A stretch of DNA of 33,976 nt from Terriglobia bacterium (GCA_036496425.1 DASXLG010000013.1:1-33976); one strand, 5' to 3'. Positions 1 to 9,116 are shown, counted from the stretch's first letter. Program-made: numbers and translations. Notes: generated from the letters alone by a model not told the origin.

Positions 1-399
1 GACAGCGTCGGAAAATATCTGACTGCGGGCATGCCGGTCCGGGTCTCACCGTCTACAGTCGATCAGAACCGGTACGGCAGTATTCGCGCGGTAATCTCCT
101 CCGTTTCGGACTACCCGGTGACTCTGGAGGCAGCTGTAAACTCCATTGGCAACCAGGAAGTCGCTTCCAATCTCACCAAGGGGGGCTATCAGATCGAAGC
201 GACGGTGAAATTGCTGCGCGATAGTTCGAGTCCTTCCGGCTTCACCTGGACATCTCGAAGGGGACCGGCGGTGGAAATCACTTCCGGCACGACAGCCGCC
301 GTCTGGGTGACCTATGAAGAGCGTGCGCCAATCTCGTTTATCCTGCCCAAGATACGGGAATGGAGCGGATTGTCGTTCTCCACGAAGAGTATTCCATAA
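1..399 (+). CDS. NHLM-type HlyD family secretion adaptor, C-terminal fragment
   Basis: The open frame runs in from the left edge (first codons D-S-V-G-K before the first ATG at 31), so this is the last 132 residues of a longer gene. It aligns along its whole length with the end of the complete HlyD protein at 6383-7825. Shared blocks include RYGS, a GGYQI stretch, a PSG-(F/Y)-x-W stretch, GPA-x-E-(I/L)-TSGT and ERAPI/TRAPI-(S/T)-F-I near the end. HlyD adaptors bridge an inner-membrane ABC exporter to the outer-membrane channel in the periplasm, and this fragment corresponds to the membrane-proximal beta domain. Its TAA overlaps the ATG of the following transporter by one base (TAATG), so they are co-transcribed. 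With two adaptors and two transporters here, each transporter may have its own adaptor. Confidence 0.85.
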   Translation, partial: DSVGKYLTAGMPVRVSPSTVDQNRYGSIRAVISSVSDYPVTLEAAVNSIGNQEVASNLTKGGYQIEATVKLLRDSSSPSGFTWTSRRGPAVEITSGTTAAVWVTYEERAPISFILPKIREWSGLSFSTKSIP

Positions 400-2594
400 T
401 GAATAAAAGAGTAAAAACCCCTCTCTTGCTTCAGCTCGAAGCCGTCGAATGCGGAGCAGCGTGCTTAGGAATCATTCTCGAATACCACGGCCGTATCGTG
501 CCGTTGTCCGAGTTGCGTGTGGAGTGCGGCGTGTCGCGCGACGGAGTGAAAGCCGGCAACATGACCAAGGCGGCACGCAAATATGGAATGAAAGCCAAAG
601 GGTTCCGGGAAACCCGCGATACCGTGGCGAAGTTGAAGCCGCCTTTTATTGCTTTCTGGGATTTCAATCATTTCCTCGTTGTTGAGCATTTCGACTTCAA
701 GAACAAGGTCGTATACCTGAACGATCCGGCGCATGGACATCGTAAGGTGACATTCGATGAGTTCGATACAAGCTTTACCGGAGTCGTGCTTTTGATGGAG
801 CCCGATGAAGGGTTTCAAAAGGGCGGCACAAAGCTGAGTTTTCTTGATGCGATCAAGGCCAGACTGAAGCACTGTCACTCCGCGCTCCTGTACCTGCTGG
901 CTATCGCTGTACTGTTGACGGTGCCGGGGATCATAACGCCCGCATTCACGCGCATATATCTGGACCACATCCTGACCGAAGCCCGCTCCGACTGGCTCCA
1001 GCCTCTGGTTGTGGCGATTGCCGTTACGGTTCTGTTCAAGCTGGTGCTGGAGTTTTTCAAGTTCCTGTTTCTCCGCCGCTTGAAAATTCACCTCGCGGTA
1101 ACGATGTCGAGCAGCTTCTTCTGGCATCTGCTCAAACTGCCGATGCAGTTTTATGCCCAGCGGTATGGTGGTGAGATCGCCACCCGGCAAAACATGAACA
1201 GTCAGCTGGCGGACGTGTTGTCCGGCAAGCTTGCCGATACTTGTCTGGATGTGCTGTCGATGTTCTTCTACGCCATCCTGATGTTCTATTACAACGTCTC
1301 TTTGACGTTGGTCGGCCTGGCGTTTGCTTCCATCAACTTTATCGCCCTGCACTATCTGGGGGAACGCCGTTTTGACGCCAACATCCGGCTCAAGCAGGAT
1401 TTCGGGAAAGTCTACGGAGTGACGATCGCCGCACTTCAGGCGATGGAAAGCATCAAAGCCTCAGGGCAGGAGGCGTCGTTATTCTCGCGCTTTGCCGGCC
1501 GCTACGCGAAGGCGGTGAACAGCATGCAGGACCTCCAGGTCGCCACCCAGACCTTGACGGTTTTGCCGATATTCTTCAGCTCTTTGAGCACGGTGGCGAT
1601 CTATCTGTTAGGCGGCAGAGCTGTCATTGAGGGCAACATGTCGATCGGCACCCTGGTGGCTTTCACGGCTCTGATGTCCAGCTTCCAGACTCCAATCAAG
1701 GAATTGATCAACCGCAGCAATGAAATCCAGGAAATCCACGGAGACTTAAGGCGGCTTGATGACGTGTTGGACACGCCGGCCGCTGCCGATGCCGTAGCGG
1801 ACCGGCCGGAAGATCAGTCTGCGGGAGAGTGGCCGCTACAGCTGCAGGGCAGGGTAACGCTGCAAGATATCACTTTCGGTTATAGCCCGGTCGAAGATCC
1901 GTTGTTTGAGGATGTCACGATCGACATTCCGCCCGGACATCGCGTCGCCTTTGTGGGCGGCAGCGGATCGGGCAAGACAACGCTCGCCTATCTGATCTGC
2001 GGTTTATATGAACCGTGGAAGGGGACCGTTCTGATGGATAGCGTGCCGCGCTCGAATATTCCGCGTGATGTCATGGTTCATTCGTTTTCGATGGTGTCTC
2101 AAGACATCACGATTTTCGAAGGCACCGTGCGCGACAATCTGACTCTCTGGGATCGCACCGTCCCGGATGACGTGCTGGTCCGGGCATGCGAGGACGCGGC
2201 CATTCTCGACGCCGTATTGGCAATACCCGGCGGACTGGACGGCCCCCTTCTGGAAGGGGGCGCCAATCTCAGCGGCGGCCAACGCCAGCGTCTCGAGATC
2301 GCCCGTGCCCTGGTCCAGAATCCATCCATTCTGGTGCTGGATGAGGCGACCAGCGCGCTGGACGCGGAAACCGAAGGTATTATCGTCGAACGCCTGCGGC
2401 TTCGAGGCTGCACCTGCATCGTCGTCGCTCATCGCCTGAGTACCATACGGGATTGCGACGAAATTATCGTACTCGACCGTGGGAAGATTGCCGAACGAGG
2501 CGTTCACGAAAAGCTTTGGGGTTCCCAGGGTCTTTATGCGGAACTGCTGCGGGCAGGCGAAGGGGCCGGCACGCTCGAGGAAGTGGCATCGTGA
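399..2594 (+). CDS. NHLM peptidase-containing ABC transporter (C39 peptidase/permease/ATPase)
   Basis: This 731-residue bacteriocin-type exporter cleaves the leader of a double-glycine precursor and pumps out the core. Residues about 5-140 are a C39 peptidase with the full triad visible: Cys18 in VECGAAC, His91 in FNHFLVVEHF and Asp109 in YLNDPAHG. A six-helix permease domain covers roughly 165-450. The ATPase has Walker A GGSGSGKTT near 520, signature LSGGQRQR near 622, Walker B ILVLDEATSALD near 645 and the H-loop AHRLST. Length and order match the NHLM_micro_ABC1 family. I chose the ATG at 399, overlapping the upstream TAA, over the upstream ATG at 360, because the C39 domain normally begins a few residues before the Q-x5-C motif. 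Its natural substrates are the two GG-containing precursors in this window. The next gene begins inside its stop codon. Confidence 0.95.
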   Translation: MNKRVKTPLLLQLEAVECGAACLGIILEYHGRIVPLSELRVECGVSRDGVKAGNMTKAARKYGMKAKGFRETRDTVAKLKPPFIAFWDFNHFLVVEHFDFKNKVVYLNDPAHGHRKVTFDEFDTSFTGVVLLMEPDEGFQKGGTKLSFLDAIKARLKHCHSALLYLLAIAVLLTVPGIITPAFTRIYLDHILTEARSDWLQPLVVAIAVTVLFKLVLEFFKFLFLRRLKIHLAVTMSSSFFWHLLKLPMQFYAQRYGGEIATRQNMNSQLADVLSGKLADTCLDVLSMFFYAILMFYYNVSLTLVGLAFASINFIALHYLGERRFDANIRLKQDFGKVYGVTIAALQAMESIKASGQEASLFSRFAGRYAKAVNSMQDLQVATQTLTVLPIFFSSLSTVAIYLLGGRAVIEGNMSIGTLVAFTALMSSFQTPIKELINRSNEIQEIHGDLRRLDDVLDTPAAADAVADRPEDQSAGEWPLQLQGRVTLQDITFGYSPVEDPLFEDVTIDIPPGHRVAFVGGSGSGKTTLAYLICGLYEPWKGTVLMDSVPRSNIPRDVMVHSFSMVSQDITIFEGTVRDNLTLWDRTVPDDVLVRACEDAAILDAVLAIPGGLDGPLLEGGANLSGGQRQRLEIARALVQNPSILVLDEATSALDAETEGIIVERLRLRGCTCIVVAHRLSTIRDCDEIIVLDRGKIAERGVHEKLWGSQGLYAELLRAGEGAGTLEEVAS

Positions 2595-5482
2595 GACCCG
2601 AAATCGAGCAGGAAGAGAAGAATTACCGGCTGACCACCAACCAGAGCATTTTGCTCAACGACCCGTCGCGCGCCTGGCTGGTCATTCGGGGGCACCTCGC
2701 CATTCAGAGCACTCCTATCCATGACGATGCGCCGGTCGGCCTCCGGCGGACCCTGTTTTCCGTTCGAAAAGAGGGTGTAATTTTCGGCACGGAATGCCTT
2801 GCAGAAACCGAGCATCTGGGCTTCATCGGGGTCGTCAGCGAAGAAACCGAAGTCGTTGAACTGCAGATGAAGGCATCGGCGGGCAAGCTGGTGTCCCGTT
2901 ACGAAAGTTATATCGGAGGCTGGGTGACCGCGCTCAGTGAGATTCTGGGCGCCGATCTCGAACAACTGCAGCCGACGGTTCGCGCAACCGGGTCCGCAGA
3001 GTACGGCCTTTCGAAGCAGGACATCCTGACAGCGGACGGCGGCAAGCTGCTCCTGGCCAGGATGAAATCAGGCTGCGCGGAGATCCTGGGACTGGACCAC
3101 CTGATTCTGAAACCGGAAGACGGCTGGTTGCTGGTTACGCCCGAACTGTGTCTCCAGGTTTCGTCGGACAGCGCAGAGATCGTCACGCAACTTCTTTCGT
3201 CCAACGGCGGGCCGGTTTTGTCGGAGGGCCTCGCCACCCTGCATGTCTTCGTGAATCGTCACCTGGCGCGTCTTGCCGCCGAGGAAGAACGTGCAGAGCT
3301 CGAACGCCGTAAGGCCAGCGCAACGCTGCGCGATTTGGACACGGCGGTGGCGTTCCATGATTTAGCCTCTGTCCTTGATCCTATCGAGCGGTTCCAGAAA
3401 AGGGAAACGCGGCTCCTGACTGCCCTCGGCATCGTAGGGGACGTTATGGGGATCAAGATCTCCGGCCCCGCCGCATCGGAAGATATGACGAAGGTCAACG
3501 ATCCGATCGAGCCGATTGCCCGCGCATCACGCATACATCACCGCAGCGTCACCCTCGGACCGGGATGGTGGAAGCATGATGCCGGTCCATTGCTTGGATT
3601 CATCGGTGAGGAGCATAAGGCGGTTGCCCTGCTTCCGCGCGGTGGTGAATACGACATTGTCGATCCTGAGGTTCGTTACCGCCAGCCATTAACAGCGGAA
3701 CACCTGGCGCATCTTGCTCCCGAAGCGTACATGCTGTATCGGCCTTTACCTTCCAGAATGACGGGAGTGAAGGACCTGCTGCGGTTCACACTTCATGGCC
3801 ACACCAGGGACGGCATATTGATCCTTCTCTGCGGGCTGTGCGCGGCCCTGCTGGGCATGATTACCCCGAAAGTAACCGGCACTCTCATCGACCAGGCCAT
3901 TCCCAATGCCCAGATTCGCCTGCTTACCGAGCTTGGCGCGGTCCTCTTCGCGGCCGCAATCGCCACCGCCGTATTCACCTACATCCAGGTCATGACGACG
4001 GTCCGCGTGGGTACTGCATCGGAGTACGACTCGCAGTCGGGCATGTGGGGACGCCTGGTGCGGTTCCGTCCGAATTTTTTCAGGAGATACTCGAGCGGCG
4101 ACCTTCAGATGCGGGTCAACGCCGTCGGAGAAGTCAGCCGCGAGCTCAACTCCGCCACGATGCGCCCGCTCATAACCGGTCTGATGGCCCTGCTGAATTT
4201 CTTCCTGCTCTGGTATTACAGCTGGACGTTGGCGAAGGTCGCGATCTGGTTCGGCCTGGTCATTCTGGTGGTAACCGCGGTAATGAGCTACTTCATCGCC
4301 CGCATGTCCTATGAGCTGACAGACTTGCAGGGCGCCTTTCACGGCCTGATGGTCCAGATGGTAGGCGGTGTCGGAAAACTCCGGGTCGCTGGTGCGGAGC
4401 ACCGCGCTTTCAATCATTGGGTGTCGCATTACACGCCGCAGCTGCGGCTCATGAAACGTTCGCAGTTGCTTAAAGACCTCGTCAGCATGTTCAACCTGTC
4501 CGTCCCGACGGCGGCGCTGGGGTTTCTGTTCTGGAAGGCGCAAGCATTGACGGTCGGCCTGAAGCCGACCGATCCGAACTACATCACGATCGGCGAGTTC
4601 ATTGCGTTCACTACGGCGTTCACCATCTATCTGGCGGGCTGGACCGACGTCAGCAATACCCTGGTCAGCGTTATCGGGTCCATTTTGAAGGGCCGCCGGA
4701 TTAAACCGATTCTTGATGAAGCGCCCGAAGTCGCTGAGGATGCATCCGACCCGGGCCGATTAAAGGGAGTCGTCACGTTTGAGGGCGTTTCTTTCCGTTA
4801 CGCAACAGACGGACCTTTGATCCTGGACGACGTCTCATTCACAATAAAGCCGGGTGAGTTCGTTGCCTTCGTCGGGCCGTCAGGTTCGGGCAAGTCCACC
4901 ATCATGCGCCTTCTGCTTGGATTCGAAAGGCCGCAGTCGGGCAGAATTCTATATGATGGACAGGATCTGGCCGGTCTGGATGTACTGGCGGTCCGCCGCC
5001 AGATCGGCGCCGTCCTGCAAAACGGACGGCTCAATTCCGGCTCGATTGTCGAGAACGTCGCGAATAATGCCAAGCTCAGCCATGCCGAAATCTGGGATGC
5101 CATCGCCAGCGCAGGAATGAACGAGGACGTCGAAAACATGCCGATGGGTTTGCATACCGTCGTCGCTGAAGGCGGCGTCAATTTCTCCGGTGGCCAGCGG
5201 CAAAGATTGCTGATCGCCCGCGCCCTGGCAACGCGTCCACGAATCGTGTTCTTCGATGAAGCCACAAGCGCATTGGACAACAAAACGCAGGCGATCGTGA
5301 CAGAGACGCTGGAACGCCGAAAGGTGACGCGGGTCACGATTGCACACCGCCTGAGCACCATTCGCAAGGCGGACAAGATTTATGTCATCGATCGCGGCAG
5401 AATGGTGCAACAGGGCACGTTTGAAGACATGAGCCGGCGCGATGGGACGTTCAAAGATCTTATTTCGAGGCAGATGGCTTGA
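2591..5482 (+). CDS. NHLM ABC transporter, second permease/ATPase with long N-terminal extension
   Basis: This 963-residue protein starts at a GTG that overlaps the previous stop (GTGA), with GAGGAAG just upstream. The open frame extends back to an ATG at 2453, but that part overlaps the coding region of the previous gene and has Arg-rich shadow-frame composition. Residues 1 to about 400 lack a C39 peptidase. Their start (W-L-V-I-R-G-H-L-A-I ... G-V-I-F-G-T-E) looks like a cyclic-nucleotide-binding/cupin barrel. A permease domain follows, then an ATPase with Walker A GPSGSGKST near 762, signature FSGGQRQRL near 865, Walker B FFDEATSALD near 888 and AHRLST. This architecture is typical of NHLM_micro_ABC2, the usual partner of the peptidase-containing transporter. 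Whether the two form a heterodimer or export different products cannot be read from sequence. Confidence 0.93.
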   Translation: MRPEIEQEEKNYRLTTNQSILLNDPSRAWLVIRGHLAIQSTPIHDDAPVGLRRTLFSVRKEGVIFGTECLAETEHLGFIGVVSEETEVVELQMKASAGKLVSRYESYIGGWVTALSEILGADLEQLQPTVRATGSAEYGLSKQDILTADGGKLLLARMKSGCAEILGLDHLILKPEDGWLLVTPELCLQVSSDSAEIVTQLLSSNGGPVLSEGLATLHVFVNRHLARLAAEEERAELERRKASATLRDLDTAVAFHDLASVLDPIERFQKRETRLLTALGIVGDVMGIKISGPAASEDMTKVNDPIEPIARASRIHHRSVTLGPGWWKHDAGPLLGFIGEEHKAVALLPRGGEYDIVDPEVRYRQPLTAEHLAHLAPEAYMLYRPLPSRMTGVKDLLRFTLHGHTRDGILILLCGLCAALLGMITPKVTGTLIDQAIPNAQIRLLTELGAVLFAAAIATAVFTYIQVMTTVRVGTASEYDSQSGMWGRLVRFRPNFFRRYSSGDLQMRVNAVGEVSRELNSATMRPLITGLMALLNFFLLWYYSWTLAKVAIWFGLVILVVTAVMSYFIARMSYELTDLQGAFHGLMVQMVGGVGKLRVAGAEHRAFNHWVSHYTPQLRLMKRSQLLKDLVSMFNLSVPTAALGFLFWKAQALTVGLKPTDPNYITIGEFIAFTTAFTIYLAGWTDVSNTLVSVIGSILKGRRIKPILDEAPEVAEDASDPGRLKGVVTFEGVSFRYATDGPLILDDVSFTIKPGEFVAFVGPSGSGKSTIMRLLLGFERPQSGRILYDGQDLAGLDVLAVRRQIGAVLQNGRLNSGSIVENVANNAKLSHAEIWDAIASAGMNEDVENMPMGLHTVVAEGGVNFSGGQRQRLLIARALATRPRIVFFDEATSALDNKTQAIVTETLERRKVTRVTIAHRLSTIRKADKIYVIDRGRMVQQGTFEDMSRRDGTFKDLISRQMA

Positions 5483-6375
5483 TGGAGGAGGTCGCTTCCA
5501 GGATGTATCGGCATGGATGGTATCAAATTGCTTTCGAGCATGAACTGGCCGAAGGACTGACGCCCATTCATCTCGCCGAACGGCGCCTGATGGCATTGAA
5601 ACGCAACGGAAGCATTCGCGTTTTCGACGCTACCTGCCCGCATCGAGGCGCGAATCTCGCCTATGGCGGGAAAGTATGCGACGACCATGTTGTCTGCCCA
5701 TTTCACGGCGAAAGAGTTCATCTCGGCACTGCTGCCGCGGGATTTTTTGCCCGGGACTACGCTTCTCTTGTGATCGGCGGGGGCGTGTTCGTCGGCATGT
5801 CCGACTCGATGAAGCCGGATTTTCCGGCTGGTTTGCAAGACCTGCAACGCCGCTTCGAGCTGATTCCGGGATTCGCCATTGAGATCGAAGCCCCGGTCGA
5901 GGTTGTCGCCGATAATGCATTCGACAGCGGACATTTCAAGGCCGTGCACGCAATACTGAACGAACCCGAGTTCACGTTCGGCGGCGGCGGCTTCGGCGAG
6001 CTGCGGGCTGAAGGGGAGTTTATCATTCCGACTGCAAATCCCACCCAACCGGCACGCGTAAAGTACTCTACGGGCGCGTTCAGTCCAGGCATCATGATTT
6101 CGGAAATGACGGGCGATCCGCCTTACAACTACATCGTCATGAGCACGGCAACGGCCGGCGAGCAGCCGAATCGGTGCACCATCCGCGTCACCCTGGGGTT
6201 AAAGCCGCCGATTGACCATAACTTTAGAGATCTTTTCATGGAAGCAAGCAGACAGGGACTCGAGCAGGACCGTGCGGTGTGGAGGCACGTTGCCCGGGAC
6301 CATGCCCCGGCGTGGAGGCCGCGGGACGCCGCCGCAGTGGCATTCAGGGAATTCTGCAAACGATTCGTCGCTTAA
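5482..6375 (+). CDS. Rieske 2Fe-2S non-heme iron oxygenase
   Basis: About 297 residues. It has a Rieske cluster site (Cys52-Pro-His54 and Cys72-Pro-Phe-His75, CPHRGA ... CPFHG) and a mononuclear iron site (D148-S-G-H151-x4-H156), with a likely third ligand at about Asp263 in the LEQDRAVW stretch. Such proteins use O2 and electrons from a reductase to hydroxylate, demethylate or desaturate a substrate in the cytoplasm. The ATG at 5482 overlaps the upstream TGA (TGATG). An equally good start is the ATG at 5503, which has a strong GGAGGAGG at 5484-5491 and gives MYRHGWYQ, a natural Rieske N-terminus. The gene is wedged between ABC2 and HlyD in a gapless operon, which argues that its substrate is the exported peptide. 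I see no ferredoxin or reductase gene in the window. Confidence 0.9.
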   Translation: MEEVASRMYRHGWYQIAFEHELAEGLTPIHLAERRLMALKRNGSIRVFDATCPHRGANLAYGGKVCDDHVVCPFHGERVHLGTAAAGFFARDYASLVIGGGVFVGMSDSMKPDFPAGLQDLQRRFELIPGFAIEIEAPVEVVADNAFDSGHFKAVHAILNEPEFTFGGGGFGELRAEGEFIIPTANPTQPARVKYSTGAFSPGIMISEMTGDPPYNYIVMSTATAGEQPNRCTIRVTLGLKPPIDHNFRDLFMEASRQGLEQDRAVWRHVARDHAPAWRPRDAAAVAFREFCKRFVA

Positions 6376-6382
6376 CAACGTC

Positions 6383-7825
6383 ATGGCAACACAAACTCAG
6401 CGTCTGGAAGTTCACTCACCCGAAGAGAGCTATCGTGTCCTGCCCGTCCTCTACGGGCGGAGTTGGGTCGCGCCTGCGATTTTCGCAGGCATTGTTGTCT
6501 GGCTGTTAGGATTCCTTCTTTTCGGCAGAATTGATATCGATGCGAAAGGCAATGCGATCCTGCTGCTGCCCGAGGCCGTCGTTCCATTTCAGTCGAATGC
6601 CACGGGCCAGGTCGGTAAGTGGTACGTGAAGGTTGGGGACCACGTCGAGAAAGGACAGCTGCTGGCTATCGTTGATCAGCCGTTGATCGAGAAGGACCTG
6701 GCACAGGCTCAGGAGCAGCTCGGCGAAATTCAGGAACGCAATAAGGTCATCCATTCGTTGACCGACACCGACCTGCGCCTGGAAAAAGAATCGCTCGTGC
6801 GCAAACGCAAAATGCTTACTGAACGTATTGCCATTTTGAAGCAACAGGCGTCAGAGAGCCAGGGCTTGACGCAACAGAATGCCAGTGCCAATACGAAGAC
6901 CCTGGATCAGCAAAAGCAAAATCTCGAAGGTCTGCTTGAACTCGAGAAGAGGCGGCTGACCAACCTGGAAACGGAGTTAAAACGCGCAGAAGACCTGCGC
7001 CTGCAACAACTCCGTTCGGCAGACGAAGTGGTGACAGCCCGCCAGGCATATAGTGATCAGGTCCAAAAAGTGATGGGGCTCGAACTTCAATCGACTCAGC
7101 TCAGCCTGTCAAAAACCGAAGCCGACGAAAGTGAATTGCGTTCCTTCAACCGTGTTCAGGGACAGGAGGACACGGTGGCCGACCTCAACGAGCAATTCCA
7201 GGAGCTGGCAAATCAGGAAGTCGAGATCGACCAGACGGAAGCCCAGATGTCTACATCCCAGTCATTGCAGGTCCGGCAGTTGCAACGAACGGTCGAACAG
7301 CTTCAGAAACAGCTGACCGAGAACCGCGAGATCCACAGCGAACAGGCGGGCCGGATCGTCGAATTGACGGCTGCAGATGGGAGTCTGGTGACGCGGGGCC
7401 AGCGCCTTGGGGCGATCGATACAGGAGACACGTCGCGGAAGCTCCAGGCTGTTGCCTATTTCAAGGTGGAAGACGGCAAGCGAATCCAGCCGGGAACCCG
7501 GCTGCTGCTCACGCCTGCCACGGTGACACGGGAGCGCTACGGCAGCGCTGTTGCACATGTCACGTCGGTTTCCCGGTTTCCCGTCAGCACGGAGGGCGCG
7601 GCAAAAGTAGTCGGCAATGCGACGGTCGCACGCACATTGACGGACGGCGGCTACCAGATCGCGGTGATCGCGCAATTGGACGTGGATCCCAAAAACCCTT
7701 CCGGGTACAAGTGGGATCTGACGAGCGGCCCGGCGACTGAACTGACGTCCGGGACAATCGCGGCCGCCCTTGGCACAATCGAAACACGAGCGCCGATCAC
7801 ATTCATTATTCCGATGTTGCAATAG
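6383..7825 (+). CDS. NHLM-type HlyD family secretion adaptor
   Basis: This 480-residue periplasmic adaptor has one N-terminal membrane anchor (about residues 29-48, APAIFAGIVVWLLGFLLFG). A lipoyl/barrel-sandwich half follows around 73-100 (GQVGKWYVKVGDHVEKGQLL), then a long Gln/Glu/Leu-rich coiled coil (about 125-350) and a C-terminal beta domain. It matches the NHLM_micro_HlyD type and is homologous to the fragment at 1-399. The start is the ATG at 6383, seven bases after the Rieske stop. The frame is open back to 6212, but that part overlaps the Rieske gene and has shadow composition. No strong ribosome-binding site is visible, so translation may be coupled. The last 20 bases overlap the convergent gene on the minus strand. 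Confidence 0.93.
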   Translation: MATQTQRLEVHSPEESYRVLPVLYGRSWVAPAIFAGIVVWLLGFLLFGRIDIDAKGNAILLLPEAVVPFQSNATGQVGKWYVKVGDHVEKGQLLAIVDQPLIEKDLAQAQEQLGEIQERNKVIHSLTDTDLRLEKESLVRKRKMLTERIAILKQQASESQGLTQQNASANTKTLDQQKQNLEGLLELEKRRLTNLETELKRAEDLRLQQLRSADEVVTARQAYSDQVQKVMGLELQSTQLSLSKTEADESELRSFNRVQGQEDTVADLNEQFQELANQEVEIDQTEAQMSTSQSLQVRQLQRTVEQLQKQLTENREIHSEQAGRIVELTAADGSLVTRGQRLGAIDTGDTSRKLQAVAYFKVEDGKRIQPGTRLLLTPATVTRERYGSAVAHVTSVSRFPVSTEGAAKVVGNATVARTLTDGGYQIAVIAQLDVDPKNPSGYKWDLTSGPATELTSGTIAAALGTIETRAPITFIIPMLQ

Positions 7826-8999
7826 TTCGAGACCGCAGCAGGTTAGCGGCGGCGGCGTAGCTTTCTTGAAAGAACGCCTGTCTGTCTTCGGCGGCTATCA
7901 ATTCCAGGTTTAACCGCGTCAGCGCGAGCCAGAAAATGACTCGATCCTTCTCCACATAATTTGCGGTCGTCAGTTCTTCCAGCCCTTCGGCAACGCGTCT
8001 CATCAGTTCACAGATCAGCCGAAGGCTATTTTCATCCAGGCCCTGGCAGTAGGTAAGGACCCTGCCGTCCGGGCGGACTTGTCCCGGACTTTCAAGCCCA
8101 AGAAAGTGAAGAAGCCGGCGGCTATCGAATCGTCCCAACGCGAGCATCATCCCAGCCCAATCACAAATCGTCTCATCAAAAAGATTGAGAGCCATATAGC
8201 CGTAGAGACGGTAGGTCGCATAATGTGTGAACTCGTGTTCGAGCCGCAACACTGTCGAAGTCTCGAGCCAGCGTTGTTCATTCATATCGAGGCCGAGAGC
8301 ACTGGCGGTTGAATTACTGTAAGGATGCTCGCAGATCACCATCAGCCGATCGTAAAACCGCCATTTCTCATCCGTCGCCACCCGGAGCCTCTCCTTCGGC
8401 CAACTGTTGATGCCGGCCAAGCCATGCGCTCCGATCCATTCGGCCTGGTAGCCGCGCACCCGTTCCCAATTCAAGAAGCCCGAAATCATTCGCGCATTGA
8501 CGGAGGCATTTGTTTGTCCCGGTTCATGATGAAGCGCGAGCGCGCCTATGAGCATTTCGAAGTCCGGCCGGTGTTTTATTATCAAAACCGGCAGGGCTCC
8601 TGCGGGATGTTCGCGGATGACGAGGCGAATTTCCGCCGGACGCTCCAGCGTGAGGCAGCCCCCGAACGCTGCTTCCTGGAAAGGCAGACCGTCGTGGACC
8701 ACGGCCTTGTAAGCTGCGGTCTTTGAGATTCCGGCCCGAAGCGGAATCGAAAACTGGGGGAGACCTGACTGGAGGGCGGCAAATGCCTCGCTGCCGTATT
8801 GCTGGAGATGCGCCCGCCAGAACGTCAAATGCGGCTCGTCCGGCAGCGGAAGTATCGGCGGTGGAGGCAGATTTTGTAACGCAAAGTGGTTTTCACAGTA
8901 TTCCAGCGCTTTGGATACTGTTTCAGGCGTTCCTCCCAATTGCGCAAGTACAGCCCGGCGCGCTATCAGGCGGTCCTCACTCGAATCCCCTTGTCGCAT
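7806..8999 (-). CDS. HExxH-motif protein, putative zinc metallopeptidase of unknown family
   Basis: I do not recognise this 397-residue protein by family. It carries H255-E-F-T-H259 in LRLEHEFTHYATY, followed 17 residues after H259 by E276-T-I-C-D280. That arrangement resembles gluzincin (thermolysin-like) zinc peptidases, in which the glutamate of ExxxD is the third zinc ligand. There is no signal peptide or membrane helix, so it is likely cytoplasmic. The N-terminal half (to about 240) has no motif I know. It stands alone on the minus strand between the export operon and the cNMP-fold gene, and its end overlaps the HlyD stop by 20 bases. Inside a RiPP cluster it could trim the leader or core, or protect the host. 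That role is inference, since the cluster already has a C39 leader peptidase. No Shine-Dalgarno sequence precedes its ATG. Confidence 0.75.
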   Translation of the reverse strand: MRQGDSSEDRLIARRAVLAQLGGTPETVSKALEYCENHFALQNLPPPPILPLPDEPHLTFWRAHLQQYGSEAFAALQSGLPQFSIPLRAGISKTAAYKAVVHDGLPFQEAAFGGCLTLERPAEIRLVIREHPAGALPVLIIKHRPDFEMLIGALALHHEPGQTNASVNARMISGFLNWERVRGYQAEWIGAHGLAGINSWPKERLRVATDEKWRFYDRLMVICEHPYSNSTASALGLDMNEQRWLETSTVLRLEHEFTHYATYRLYGYMALNLFDETICDWAGMMLALGRFDSRRLLHFLGLESPGQVRPDGRVLTYCQGLDENSLRLICELMRRVAEGLEELTTANYVEKDRVIFWLALTRLNLELIAAEDRQAFFQESYAAAANLLRSRTIATSE

Positions 9000-9116
9000 G
9001 AATGCGGTGAGTATAACATTGCTCTATACAGCTATATTCGACCAACACGCTTGTGTTTATCGTGACACCGCGTTTTGATTCTAAAACGCAGCTGATGCGA
9101 AAAAGGAGCCGAGCCC
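9000..9116. promoter_or_regulatory. Divergent intergenic region with candidate minus-strand extended -10
   Basis: This is the 117-base spacer between two divergent genes. On the minus strand TGTTATACT (9018 to 9010) fits an extended -10 element and lies only 10 bases from the ATG of the HExxH gene. A start site at the usual distance would leave almost no leader, which fits the absence of a ribosome-binding site there. On the plus side AAAAGGAG (9101-9108) is a clear ribosome-binding site for the next gene. No convincing plus-strand promoter was found. Confidence 0.35.
9070..9089. repeat. Perfect 7-bp inverted repeat upstream of cNMP-fold gene
   Basis: GCGTTTT and AAAACGC are separated by six bases and lie 27 bases before the ATG at 9117, just ahead of its Shine-Dalgarno sequence. 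It could be an operator or an mRNA hairpin. No T-run follows, so it is not a terminator on the plus strand. Confidence 0.35.

Noticed and set aside
465..1352. Long minus-strand open frame (295 codons) inside the C39 transporter gene
   Set aside because: It lies antisense to a gene with complete catalytic motifs, is rich in Arg/Gln/His, and has no recognisable domain. It is a shadow frame.
9070..9089. Inverted repeat as a transcription terminator
   Set aside because: It is not followed by a T-run and sits between a promoter region and a ribosome-binding site, so an operator or leader hairpin is more likely.
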